Source: Chitinophaga filiformis (GTDB lineage Bacteria; Bacteroidota; Bacteroidia; Chitinophagales; Chitinophagaceae). From it: 64,000 nt of DNA. A program made the translations under genes and the position numbers. The stretch is from assembly GCF_021646545.1 (NCBI RefSeq), contig NZ_JAKIRP010000021.1, positions 62,001-126,000 on the forward strand. The letters run 5' to 3'. Shown piece after piece: positions 16,016 through 24,770 of this stretch (positions within the stretch are counted from its first letter, which is position 1; each line of letters opens with the position of its first letter). The notes under the pieces are model-generated. The model saw only the letters and a program-made list of their open reading frames with translations. It ran no database searches and was not told where the DNA came from.

Positions 16016-17692
16016 ATGCCAGAGCTTCACAGACGCCAGCAAACACCCCAGGCCCCCCAACGCGCAGCAGCATATCATTCCACTTCGTCAGGTGCTGCCA
16101 TGCCAGCTGTTTCTCCGGTGCTCAAAGCCGGTTCCATACAGATGAAAGAAACATTGCCGGCCAATGATCATGCTGGTAATGTTGCAGTTGTCCAAAGAGT
16201 GCTCAGGAAGGACGGAGGAGGTCTTATGAATCCAAAAATGAGTGGCCCTACCTGGAATGCACTGACGGAAAAGCAACAGACAAGGGCACTACGACTGATG
16301 CACGATCCTTATCGCGCCTACTATTTCAAGGACTATAAACATTTCCTGAATTACATGAATGGTAAGGCCGAACCTACCAAAGAAAAAGCACATTTACGTA
16401 AACAGGGAGGTGGCACTCATACCAGTCCTTATGGATTAGAGGATGTCTTTGTGGATAATCATGCTGAGGATGCAACCGGAGGACTAACCATCACCAGGCC
16501 AACAGGCATACTGGGCTTCCAGAATGCTTACCAGTTTGGAGATACCCTATCACACAAAAGCAACTGGGCCAACTTCGTAGAAACACACTATGACGGCGCG
16601 CAAAGCAAGCTTGAGAAAGCGGGATTGTGGAAAGGCCAACCCAGGACTGACATGAAGGCGTTATACGAAAAAGGCCTCAAATTCGCCGAAAAGATGGACC
16701 ATCAATTCGTAGACAAGAATACCAGTTTGCGCATGTCTGATGCGAATAATGTCTGGGCCGGTGTGGCTGTGGAACAATGTGTAAATGAGATGTGGGACCT
16801 GGTAGCGAGGGAAACTACTGTATCGAGAGATACCCTTGCCCAGGCTATCTTGCCAAGATGGGGCGCACTGCATAAAGGTATGGGCACCCGTGTGACTGCA
16901 ACTTTCCATGGTGATCAAAAACAAAGCGTCGTAACAGGCTCCAAGGCCGATAAAACCCAGTTCCGGCCACCATGGTTAGAGCGACTGGACAAAAGAATAG
17001 CTACCACCGGCTCCTACTATATTGAAGGACATTTGTTAAACGATAACCTGGGAGGACCCGCCGCGCCCTACAACATTGTGCCATTGACAAGTGATGCCAA
17101 TCATATACACCTCTATCTTGTCGAGACATTTGTGAAAAAGAAAGTATTGGAGATGATATGGGAACAAAAAAGTCAGGGATTAGGCTTCAGCCCCATTTTA
17201 AATCCGATCAAAACGATCAGCTATGATGTAAGAGCCGATTTCTCCGGACATCCGCGAAGAGAGGCTACCCAAAAGTGGATCGATGTATTCAACTTCCTGA
17301 ACGCGCTGATAGGCTCTCTGCCTGCTATTAAAGGCAGTACAACAGTAGCTGCTTTCAGGAATAACCTGACCCTGGGTAATTATATGCCACATACAGTCAA
17401 AGGATTACAATTGAACGATTTGCAGGCATGGGCATTGTTACAACCTGCGGTCAATTTCTTCATTCCAAATTACACCGACAGGGCCACGGTAACACTGCAG
17501 CAATTATTGGATCGCGTTGATGCCGTCAGCGACGTATTTATAGAGGAAGAAGAATCTGTTCCTAACAAAATCATTTGTAATTCTGAAACAAAGAGACAAA
17601 ATGGAAATACAGATAACGACGGGCAGCTGAATAATTATGCGGTAGTCAATGATATCCAAAGATTATCCTTCATATCAGGTGTCAGGCTATAA
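16016..17692 (+). CDS. Putative nuclease effector with eCIS-type leader (unknown family)
   Basis: A 558-residue protein I cannot name. Residues 1-62 are polar, Gln/Pro/Ala-rich and include PQRAAAYHSTSS and VVQRVL (58-63), a style seen in Bacteroidota proteins linked to extracellular contractile injection systems; there is no signal peptide. Residues 338-365 carry GHLLNDNLGGP, then YNIVPLT and NHIH, the pattern of DNA/RNA non-specific (His-Me finger) nuclease toxins: His339 would be the base and Asn353 a metal ligand. The flanking regions are unrecognised. The ATG at 16016 is preferred to a GTG at 15935. No immunity or injection-system gene adjoins. Nuclease call by motif; delivery role is inference. 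Confidence 0.6.
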   Translation: MPELHRRQQTPQAPQRAAAYHSTSSGAAMPAVSPVLKAGSIQMKETLPANDHAGNVAVVQRVLRKDGGGLMNPKMSGPTWNALTEKQQTRALRLMHDPYRAYYFKDYKHFLNYMNGKAEPTKEKAHLRKQGGGTHTSPYGLEDVFVDNHAEDATGGLTITRPTGILGFQNAYQFGDTLSHKSNWANFVETHYDGAQSKLEKAGLWKGQPRTDMKALYEKGLKFAEKMDHQFVDKNTSLRMSDANNVWAGVAVEQCVNEMWDLVARETTVSRDTLAQAILPRWGALHKGMGTRVTATFHGDQKQSVVTGSKADKTQFRPPWLERLDKRIATTGSYYIEGHLLNDNLGGPAAPYNIVPLTSDANHIHLYLVETFVKKKVLEMIWEQKSQGLGFSPILNPIKTISYDVRADFSGHPRREATQKWIDVFNFLNALIGSLPAIKGSTTVAAFRNNLTLGNYMPHTVKGLQLNDLQAWALLQPAVNFFIPNYTDRATVTLQQLLDRVDAVSDVFIEEEESVPNKIICNSETKRQNGNTDNDGQLNNYAVVNDIQRLSFISGVRL

Positions 17693-17729
17693 GTAACTTT
17701 TTTGGAGAAATAACATCAACAATTAGAAT

Positions 17730-17737
17730 TATTTTTG
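17730..17737 (+). promoter_or_regulatory. -7 element of the ECF sigma gene
   Basis: TATTTTTG, a perfect TAnnTTTG match, lies 20 bp before the ATG of the sigma factor gene. This is the housekeeping-type signal, so the gene need not depend solely on its own product. Confidence 0.45.
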
Positions 17738-17757
17738 CGCCTCATTATCGTATTCTA

Positions 17758-18618
17758 ATGTCAGAAGACCAGGCTCATTTATCATTCTCTCTACAACAGA
17801 GATCCAGATTACATGGACTCGCCTACAAAATGACCGAAAGCGTAACTGATGCTGAGGATATTTTAAGCGATGTATACATCTCCTTTTCCCGTCAACCTTT
17901 TGACCAGATAAGAGAACCTGAAAGATACCTTGTCCGCTCAGTAATTCACGCATGCTTCGCCATACTTGAAAAAAGAAAGAACGTGGTTTACCCAGGGATC
18001 AATCTTCCTGAACCATTGGCCTATGACCGTTTTCCGGACCTTCAAAAGAATGATATCTCTTATGCATTGTTAGTGCTGCTGCAGAAACTAAATGCTGTGG
18101 AAAGAGCTGTTTTCCTGCTACGCGAAAGCTTTGATTACGATTATGATGAAGTGGCTTCTTTAATAGGTATCAGTGAAGCCAACTGCCGGCAACACTTACA
18201 TCGCGCTAAAGAAAAGTTGAAAACCGGCAATGCACGATATAGTCCTACCAGTCTGGAAAGAGAAGAAATGACAAAAGCATTTCTGCTGGCATGTTTAAAC
18301 GGCGATGTCAAACAGCTGGAAACCTATCTGTCAAAAGAGATCACCCTCTTTATGGACGGCGGCGGCAAGGCTGCTACTGCCACCAAACCTATTGCTGGTT
18401 TCGAAAACGTAATGCTGTACCTGACAAGGGGCGCTATTAAATTTGGCGCGAACATCTCCTACACGATCAAAGCAGTGAATATGGAAACCGGGGTTCTGTT
18501 TGAGAACACACTGACAGCCGATCTTGACACAGTCCTGATACCCGTTTTCAATCAGGATGGACAGATCTCGCAATTGTTCGGCATCAGAAACCCCGATAAA
18601 ATGAAATACCTTACCTGA
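17758..18618 (+). CDS. ECF sigma factor, ECF41/SigJ type, with SnoaL-like C-terminal domain
   Basis: A 286-residue sigma-70 family regulator. Region 2 (about 10-75, with DAEDILSDVYISF) and region 4 (about 105-155, with DYDEVASLIGISEANCRQHLHRA) are followed by a 120-residue SnoaL-like domain. Three signatures mark group ECF41: LPEP at 83-86 between the sigma regions, DGGGK at 200-204, and NPDK at 278-281 near the C-terminus. In this group the C-terminal extension, not an anti-sigma factor, controls activity, and the usual target is an adjacent carboxymuconolactone decarboxylase or oxidoreductase gene; none is next to it here. It is convergent with a membrane protein gene 2 bp away. Confidence 0.92.
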   Translation: MSEDQAHLSFSLQQRSRLHGLAYKMTESVTDAEDILSDVYISFSRQPFDQIREPERYLVRSVIHACFAILEKRKNVVYPGINLPEPLAYDRFPDLQKNDISYALLVLLQKLNAVERAVFLLRESFDYDYDEVASLIGISEANCRQHLHRAKEKLKTGNARYSPTSLEREEMTKAFLLACLNGDVKQLETYLSKEITLFMDGGGKAATATKPIAGFENVMLYLTRGAIKFGANISYTIKAVNMETGVLFENTLTADLDTVLIPVFNQDGQISQLFGIRNPDKMKYLT

Positions 18619-18620
18619 TA

Positions 18621-19250
18621 TCAATATCCTTTACCAAAGTATTTCTCTATAAACGCGCGCTCTTTCGGAGGTGTTTCCCGCCATTGAAACCAGTTTGTAT
18701 ATCCTGCAACGATGAGCATGGCTACTACGATGCCGGTCCCTCCTATCAGCCGGGCGCTCCACTTCGACCTGGTTTTCAGGTAATGTATCGCTGCTACATG
18801 CAGGCTGATGGCACAAACATCCAGAAAATAATAGGGTATGAAGAACAAGGTCGCAGGATGAAGATTGAACCCTGCAACCGTGTAATAGAAATTGGTATCC
18901 AGGTGCTCAAACATTCTGCTGGCAAAGACAGCCCCCACATGACCTACCAGGAAAAGCGAAAGATAAAGCCCTGAATATATCTGTATTTTCTCTGCCAGTA
19001 TCTTAGGCTTCCGGTTAAATAATAGTTTAACACCTGATACCACCTGGACCAGCACCACCAACACCAAAATGGTCTCAATCACAGGATGCCGGTATACCTT
19101 CCTGAATTTCTCCATCAATGCCATATGCGCCTCCGGCCCGGCGAACGAGAACAAATGATTAAGCAGATGAATACCAATAAATAGGGAAAGCGTAATGCCC
19201 GAAAAATAGTGTAGCGTTTTAACAGCCTGTCGTTTACTTTCTGTTGTCAT
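18621..19250 (-). CDS. Integral membrane protein, possible b-type cytochrome-like
   Basis: A 209-residue protein with about five hydrophobic segments. Histidines fall inside or at the ends of helices (KTLHYFSG, IGIHLLNHLF, LVGHVGAVF, SLHVAAIHYL), a spacing that recalls di-haem cytochrome b subunits such as those of succinate dehydrogenase, but no family can be named with confidence. It has a positively charged cytoplasmic loop (FNRKPKILAEK). Its stop is 2 bp from the end of the convergent ECF41 gene. The gene seems monocistronic. Confidence 0.7.
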   Translation of the reverse strand: MTTESKRQAVKTLHYFSGITLSLFIGIHLLNHLFSFAGPEAHMALMEKFRKVYRHPVIETILVLVVLVQVVSGVKLLFNRKPKILAEKIQIYSGLYLSLFLVGHVGAVFASRMFEHLDTNFYYTVAGFNLHPATLFFIPYYFLDVCAISLHVAAIHYLKTRSKWSARLIGGTGIVVAMLIVAGYTNWFQWRETPPKERAFIEKYFGKGY

Positions 19251-19302
19251 GAAATATGCTTTTGCAGATAGAGTGCATTAGCGGAATTTTGTGACAAAAA
19301 TT

Positions 19303-19350
19303 TCTATAAAAAAGCAAAGAGCCTGTATCTGAATAAGATACAAGCTCTTT
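19303..19350 (-). terminator. Terminator after the DUF4870 gene
   Basis: A 14-bp stem with one mismatch (AAAGAGCCTGTATC facing GATACAAGCTCTTT, 19316-19350), followed on the minus strand by a T-rich tract at 19303-19311. It lies 90 bp downstream of the DUF4870 gene. Confidence 0.75.
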
Positions 19351-19439
19351 TATCGGATACCTGACGGATCAGGTAGTCATTTATACACTTCTGAGAACAA
19401 TCTTCACTGCATCTGGCTTTATAACAAAAGCAGGCCTCC

Positions 19440-19847
19440 TTACTTCACTATCCTCCAGCTCACCGGGTACCGGTAAAACACCCCGTTATGCACCTTCGTG
19501 GCCGCAATCACAGAAAAGATGATATTCAACAGGTAAATAATGCCGCGTGTGCCATGGAAAATGGATATATCCGTTACGTCCCAATAGTGAAAGCCAGGTC
19601 TTCCCCAGGCCCAGTCCCAATGGTTGAGCATACCGAACAGATTAAGGGCGACGTTGACAATACTCAATGTGATCTGGAAGTTAAGGGCTTCTTTTCCGGT
19701 GTGATTCAGGAAGTCTGATTCGTTGCGTTTGATCAGCCAGAGGACCAGCGCAACGATGATATTACCAGCAGGCGGAATGAACAGCATACCGGCAAGACCG
19801 CCCAGGTGCATGGCGAGCGCCCAGTTTCTTTCTTCTTGTTGTTGCAT
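19440..19847 (-). CDS. DUF4870 family membrane protein
   Basis: A 135-residue protein of the DUF4870 (Tic20-like) family. It shows the family pattern: WALAMHLGGLAGM, then P..NIIVALVLWLIKR, then the cytosolic loop ESDFLNHTGKEALNFQIT, and two further hydrophobic segments. About four transmembrane helices are expected. Function unknown for the family. A Trp-rich loop WDWAWGRPGFHYWD in the middle is unusual. It lies just downstream of rnpB on the same strand but is separated from it by its own start region. Confidence 0.87.
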   Translation of the reverse strand: MQQQEERNWALAMHLGGLAGMLFIPPAGNIIVALVLWLIKRNESDFLNHTGKEALNFQITLSIVNVALNLFGMLNHWDWAWGRPGFHYWDVTDISIFHGTRGIIYLLNIIFSVIAATKVHNGVFYRYPVSWRIVK

Positions 19848-19913
19848 AGAGATTATATAGTTTCGGGTTATATTTTTTAGGGCTTTGTCCCGTTGGTTGA
19901 TAAGCTAAAAATA

Positions 19914-20304
19914 AAACTACAAACCTGTAAGCCGGATTCTGTTCCCCCTTACGGAGGATGCTATCATTTATCTTCGATGCCGTTCACACGGCACCTGTAT
20001 CTGCCTACCCTCGGTCATTGGACGAGCAGCCCTTAAGCGACCGTATACATGGCATTTCAGCACGCAAGGTTTACCCTCCAGGCATGTTACCACACCCAGA
20101 CGTGGGCTCTTACCCCACATTTTCACCCTTACCCTGCCCGCTTGCGCGGAACAAGGCGGTAATTTTCTGTGGCACTATCTGTGCCTTTCTTCGCTCTTTT
20201 AACGGAGAAAGAAAAGCCCCACCCGTTAGGTGGTGCGTTGCTCTATGCTGTCCGGACTTTCCTCATCCACCTTTCGGCGGAAGCGATAGCACGGTCTGTA
20301 GTTT
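19914..20304 (-). ncRNA. rnpB: RNase P RNA (bacterial type A)
   Basis: Reading the minus strand, the 5' region holds the universal GAGGAAAGTCCGGAC, then ACAGAAAATTACCGCC, GAGCCCAC, a GGTAAACC segment and the 3' AGAATCCGGCTTACAG. The terminal helix P1 closes: AAACTACAGAC at the 5' end pairs with GTTTGTAGTTT at the 3' end. About 391 nt, normal for type A. It is the catalytic RNA that trims 5' leaders from pre-tRNA. A T-rich stretch follows the 3' end. Open frames drawn across this region are artefacts. Confidence 0.97.
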
Positions 20305-20336
20305 CTGCAAATGTAATAGAAAAGACGGCATATGGG

Positions 20337-21365
20337 CTAGTACCGAAAAAATATCTCGGTAGCGCCATAGCCATAACGGGGATGGTATTCATTGATAAAC
20401 CGCTCCACTTCGGGCGTATCCCGCAGAATGGCATGGATCTCGTCCTTCAGCTTGCCCTTCCCTACCCCATGGATGACGATCATACTGTGCTGATGATGCA
20501 CAATAGCCAGCTCCAGGTAATGTACGAACTCGTTGAGTTGTATAGCCAGTATTTCGATATTCTTGAGCCCGCGCCACTCCTTTACCAGCATTTCTATATG
20601 CAGGTCCAGCTCATATTTAGGCTGTGCAGGCGGTTCTGGTGCTACAGGAGCTGCAGGCGTACTGCCCGCTGATAATGAACCGATACTGCTGGCGTCGAAA
20701 TAAGGTTTGTCGTTTTTACTCTTTTCCGGATACTTTTCGAACAGCACTTGGCTAAGCGTAGCATCCCTCCTCGCCTGCAGTTCTGAAAGCTGCAGAAAGA
20801 GCTGTTTTACCTTCGGCTTCCAGGTTTTCGGGAAGGAAGGCGCCAGTTTATCGTTTTTCTCTTTCGGGAAGAAAACGAATTCCAGTCTGGGACTGTCGTT
20901 CAGCGATTCAAACAACAGATCAGACAGGTAGAAGTTGCTGAATGGCTGGATCTCATTACGGATCTCCAGTTCCATGCTGTTCCGCAACCATACCTGGAAG
21001 TTAAAACGGTAGGCTTCGCTGGTCTCGTTCAGCAGATGAAATTTAAGCGACTGGACGTGCTCTTCATAAGCGTCCATCCTGAAAACTGGCAATATTGAGA
21101 GGAACATCCCCCGGCTCATCCGGATATTATCTTCATACTTCTTCTTCTCGGGCTTAATATCATACCCCTGGATCCGCTGTGGCGGAGGAGTCGGCTTAGG
21201 CGTAGTAAAGCGATGAAAATACGGGAAATCTATCTGGTCAAGATACACCGGAAAGGTGACCTTGCCCACCTCTACCATTACCATATCGGCGTTGATAATG
21301 TCAACAACTGTCCCTTCCTCCTTGGAATGTAGCAGTAATATTTTATCGCCAATCTCAAACTTCAT
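20337..21365 (-). CDS. DUF2027 / Smr domain protein
   Basis: A 342-residue protein of Bacteroidota type. Residues 1-60 form a small beta domain beginning MKFEIGDKILLLHSKEEGTV. A DUF2027 region follows (about 85-210), then a Pro/Ala linker (about 235-250) and a C-terminal Smr domain with DLHIE, HSMIVIHGVGKGKLKDEIH and a final GYGATEIFFRY. Smr domains (as in MutS2) nick or bind branched DNA or act on RNA and stalled ribosomes; here HGxGxGxL and DLH are both present, so activity is plausible. The cellular target is unknown. rnpB begins 33 bp downstream on the same strand. Confidence 0.9.
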   Translation of the reverse strand: MKFEIGDKILLLHSKEEGTVVDIINADMVMVEVGKVTFPVYLDQIDFPYFHRFTTPKPTPPPQRIQGYDIKPEKKKYEDNIRMSRGMFLSILPVFRMDAYEEHVQSLKFHLLNETSEAYRFNFQVWLRNSMELEIRNEIQPFSNFYLSDLLFESLNDSPRLEFVFFPKEKNDKLAPSFPKTWKPKVKQLFLQLSELQARRDATLSQVLFEKYPEKSKNDKPYFDASSIGSLSAGSTPAAPVAPEPPAQPKYELDLHIEMLVKEWRGLKNIEILAIQLNEFVHYLELAIVHHQHSMIVIHGVGKGKLKDEIHAILRDTPEVERFINEYHPRYGYGATEIFFRY

Positions 21366-21459
21366 ACTTGCAGGCCCGCGATAGAAAATACAGTTTTAAC
21401 GTGAACTGCCAATACAAAGCAGTCCGCATCGCGGAGGGCAAAGGTAAGACAAATAATCC

Positions 21460-21912
21460 TCAAGCCGGATGGCGGCGCATATAATCGTCAAATGAAATGG
21501 GGCCGCTGCCTTCCACCAGGAAGAAGATCAGAAGCAGCAGAACAAGGATAGAAAGGCCGGTCTCTGCATGTACATTAAATATTCCCGTAGCGTTCAACGC
21601 GGCTGCGGTATGTACAAAGAAGATTGCGCCTAGAAGAATTGGAATCTGAGCCAGAATGGCCACACGTGTAAGTAAACCGAAAACAATAAGGAGACCTCCG
21701 AGCAAATGAGCAAATACGATATAATGAGCAATCCAGAAAGACATTACTGTGAGCCACGGGCTTTGGTCGATCACAGTTTTGAGTACATCGATATTTTGTA
21801 TGAAAACCACCCCTTTGTAGAATAAAAATACCCCTAACAGGACACGGATGCCATCAAGCCAGCGGGGATGATGGCGTTCGCCCCAACGGTCGATTCGTTG
21901 TAGCAGATTCAT
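21460..21912 (-). CDS. DoxX family membrane protein
   Basis: A 150-residue four-helix membrane protein. RVLLGVFLFYKGVVFIQN and AHLLGGLLIVFGLLTRVAI..PILLGAIFF are typical of the DoxX/TQO small-subunit-like family. Family members have been tied to quinone or thiosulfate redox reactions or to membrane stress, but many are uncharacterised; nothing in the neighbourhood refines this. It ends with a charged SFDDYMRRHPA tail. Confidence 0.87.
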   Translation of the reverse strand: MNLLQRIDRWGERHHPRWLDGIRVLLGVFLFYKGVVFIQNIDVLKTVIDQSPWLTVMSFWIAHYIVFAHLLGGLLIVFGLLTRVAILAQIPILLGAIFFVHTAAALNATGIFNVHAETGLSILVLLLLIFFLVEGSGPISFDDYMRRHPA

Positions 21913-22021
21913 AACACATGATTTTAATGATCAAAGAGCTTATCCGAATATACGAAATAAACTTGACCATAGCAACATTTAACTTGACGGCAGCAACAAA
22001 CGACCTAAAACCATGATTTTG

Positions 22022-23671
22022 TTATGCTTGCGCTAACTTACTTCTTTTATAGCCGTAAAGGAAGTAAATGGTCAGACCGATCAGCAACCAGATGAAAAAT
22101 ACCACCCAGTTCCTGAACCCGATCTCTGTCATCAGGTAGAAACAGCTCAGCAATCCCAGTACCGGGATCAGTGACAGCTTTTTAAGGAAGGAAAGTACGG
22201 TGAACAGCAAAGCCGCCACCACGAAGAAGAAGAAGGGAATATTATGCTTCCACTCGTCCCAGCCGCCCGCAAAAGAAAAACGCTGCGGCAATTCATTGCG
22301 GAACAGGTAAGCAAAAAGGATGATAACAGCAGGTACGATAAACTGCCCGTTGATGTACGGCAGTCTGAAACGTTTGGAATGAGGATCTTTCTCCTGGGGT
22401 GGCAGTAACAACACCCCGCCACACACGAGAATAAAGGCAAACAGGGTACCTATGCTGGTCAGGTCTGTCACAATGGTCAGGTTCAGGAACAAAGCCGGTA
22501 CCCCCACCAGGAAACCCGTTATAATAGTAGCAAACGATGGCGTTTTGAACCTCGGATGAATGATACTGAATTTCTTCGGCAGCAGCCCATCACGGCTCAT
22601 ACTCATCCAGATACGGGGCTGCCCGATCTGGAACACCAGCAGTACACTGGTAGTAGCTATCACCGCACTTACCGAAATCAGAAAGCTTACCTTAGGCAGG
22701 TTTACCGCATTGAATACAAAGGCCAGCGGGTCATCTACCTTCAATTGGGAATAAGACACCATTCCGGTCAGCACAAAGGCAATGAGCACATACAACACCG
22801 TACAGATAACCAGTGAATAGATCATTCCCTTAGGAAGATCGCGCTGTGGATTGGCACACTCTTCCGCCGTAGTACTAATAGCATCAAATCCGATATAGGC
22901 AAAGAACACAGCAGATACCCCCTTTAATACACCCGAAAATCCATTAGGCATAAAAGGCGACCAGTTGTCGACATTCACATAAAAAGCACCCACCACGATC
23001 ACAAAGAGGATCACCAGTATCTTGAGGCCGACCATGAAATTGGCGCTCTTTTTACTCTCCCGGATGCCCACGTAGGCCAGGTAAGTGACCAGCACCACAA
23101 TAATAAATGCCGGCAGGTTCAATATCACAGGGATACCTGCTATACGTGGCGCGGCGGCATACAATTCAGGCGATGCACTATCATAGTTGCTGGTCAGCCA
23201 GTCAGGGAATGAAAGGTTCACCCCCATTGCATTTCCAATCCCCGCCAGCAGGTTATTGAAATACCCGCTCCAGGAAATGGCCACGGCTATATTCCCGATG
23301 GCATATTCAAGGATGAGCGCCCACCCGATCACCCAGGCGGCCAGTTCCCCGAAAGTCACATAGGAATAAGTATAGGCGCTGCCGGATACCGGTACACGGG
23401 ATGCAAACTCCGCATAACAGAGCGCAGAAAACCCGCAGGTAACAGCAGTAATAATAAAAAGTAAGGAAACACCGGGACCTCCGTGATAAGAGGCTTCCCC
23501 GATGGTAGAGAAGATACCCGCGCCGATCACCGCGGCGATACCTAAAGCGGTCAGGTCCCGCACCCGTAATACCTTGTTTAATCCTCCTCCTCCATGCGCA
23601 TCCGTCAAACCATCTTGACTATCCTGCAGTATACTGATAATAGATTTCTTACGAAAAAGCGATTTGGACAT
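22022..23671 (-). CDS. Amino acid permease, APC superfamily (cationic amino acid transporter-like)
   Basis: A 549-residue inner-membrane transporter with about 12-14 hydrophobic segments. The first helix carries the APC substrate-site motif GIAAVIGAGIF, followed by CGFSALCYAEFASRVPVSGSAYTYSY and, later, FAYIGFDAISTTAEECANP, all typical of the CAT subgroup that moves amino acids, often cationic ones. The N-terminal 35 residues are cytosolic and end in a short GGGG run. Substrate not determinable by reading. It stands alone in its intergenic context. Confidence 0.93.
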   Translation of the reverse strand: MSKSLFRKKSIISILQDSQDGLTDAHGGGGLNKVLRVRDLTALGIAAVIGAGIFSTIGEASYHGGPGVSLLFIITAVTCGFSALCYAEFASRVPVSGSAYTYSYVTFGELAAWVIGWALILEYAIGNIAVAISWSGYFNNLLAGIGNAMGVNLSFPDWLTSNYDSASPELYAAAPRIAGIPVILNLPAFIIVVLVTYLAYVGIRESKKSANFMVGLKILVILFVIVVGAFYVNVDNWSPFMPNGFSGVLKGVSAVFFAYIGFDAISTTAEECANPQRDLPKGMIYSLVICTVLYVLIAFVLTGMVSYSQLKVDDPLAFVFNAVNLPKVSFLISVSAVIATTSVLLVFQIGQPRIWMSMSRDGLLPKKFSIIHPRFKTPSFATIITGFLVGVPALFLNLTIVTDLTSIGTLFAFILVCGGVLLLPPQEKDPHSKRFRLPYINGQFIVPAVIILFAYLFRNELPQRFSFAGGWDEWKHNIPFFFFVVAALLFTVLSFLKKLSLIPVLGLLSCFYLMTEIGFRNWVVFFIWLLIGLTIYFLYGYKRSKLAQA

Positions 23672-23760
23672 TTAGGTATTTTGGTTACAGGTTTAGCTAA
23701 TGCGCGAATATATATAAATTAACCGATACACAAATTTGGAGGAAGCAGATAGTCTTCCCC

Positions 23761-24732
23761 TTAATGTTCCCTGTTCAACAGGTAGTTGGCTAGTTCCGTC
23801 AGCGGTTTCTTACGGTTTGAGATCACTGCAATATGCTCAAGGTGTTCAAAAGCGAGCTGCTGGAAACGTTCTTTCTCCTTTTCTGCCCAGGCGTCCACCT
23901 TACAGTCATGGAACAGTTCCAGTACCTGCCCCACCTTGTCATCCGGGCTGGTGGCCAGCAGTTCTTTCAGTTTTTTATGCTGCGCAGGGTTACACAGTTC
24001 CAGGGCTTTTAACAACAGGAAGGTCTTCTTATTTACCAGGATATCCCCTCCCTGTTGTTTGCCGAATTTCTCAGGGTCGCCGAATGCATCCAGGTAGTCG
24101 TCCTGGATCTGGAAAGCGATCCCTATATTTTTACCGAATTCATATAAATGCTGCTGGTTATACTCACTGCCTCCACCGATGATAGCACCCATTTTCAGGC
24201 TGGCGGCCAGCAATACGGACGTTTTCAGGGCAATCATATTCACATAATCATCATAACGCACCTGCTCCGGCTCCATCTCTTCAAAGTCCATATCTATCTG
24301 CTGTCCCTCGCATACCTCTATAGCAGCCTTGTTGAAAGCGCTGATCAGTTTCTGCTTATACTGTGGCTGTACCCTGTTCAGGTATTCGTATACTTTGATC
24401 AGCATCACATCTCCGGCCAGTATAGCTGCGGTCTCACCATACAGCGTATGTACGGTAGGCTGGTTACGGCGCAGCGGCGCTTTGTCCATAATATCATCAT
24501 GCACCAGTGTGAAGTTATGGAACAGTTCCACGGCGGTGCCCACCTCAAATGCATCCGGGTGGATCTCGTCAAACAGTTCATTGCCCATAATACTCAGCAC
24601 TGGTCTGATACGCTTTCCGCCTATATTAAGGATATGGCTGGCAGCATTATACAGTTTCTTCGGCTGCTCAGGGAATTGTTCTTTACTGAAATGTTCTCCA
24701 AACCGGATAGTCAGGTCTTTAAATGAATGCAT
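23761..24732 (-). CDS. Polyprenyl (farnesyl/geranylgeranyl) diphosphate synthase
   Basis: A 323-residue trans-prenyltransferase, extending allylic diphosphates with isopentenyl diphosphate. The first aspartate-rich motif is HDDIMD (79-83), the second QDDYLD near 205-211; GGKRIRPVL at 38-46 binds diphosphate. The residues before the first motif, VELFHNFTLVHDD, suggest a medium-chain product, but the length cannot be fixed by reading. It is the last gene of the minus-strand run bioD-fau-lpxK-rnr, 38 bp after rnr. Product likely feeds quinone or cell-wall lipid carriers. Confidence 0.93.
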   Translation of the reverse strand: MHSFKDLTIRFGEHFSKEQFPEQPKKLYNAASHILNIGGKRIRPVLSIMGNELFDEIHPDAFEVGTAVELFHNFTLVHDDIMDKAPLRRNQPTVHTLYGETAAILAGDVMLIKVYEYLNRVQPQYKQKLISAFNKAAIEVCEGQQIDMDFEEMEPEQVRYDDYVNMIALKTSVLLAASLKMGAIIGGGSEYNQQHLYEFGKNIGIAFQIQDDYLDAFGDPEKFGKQQGGDILVNKKTFLLLKALELCNPAQHKKLKELLATSPDDKVGQVLELFHDCKVDAWAEKEKERFQQLAFEHLEHIAVISNRKKPLTELANYLLNREH

Positions 24733-24770
24733 GGTGTATTTTTCGAATAAGCGGCTGTAAGTTATATAAA

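Noticed and set aside
19958..20672. Plus-strand frames over the RNase P RNA
   Set aside because: The region carries all universal RNase P RNA motifs on the minus strand, so coding frames there are accidental.
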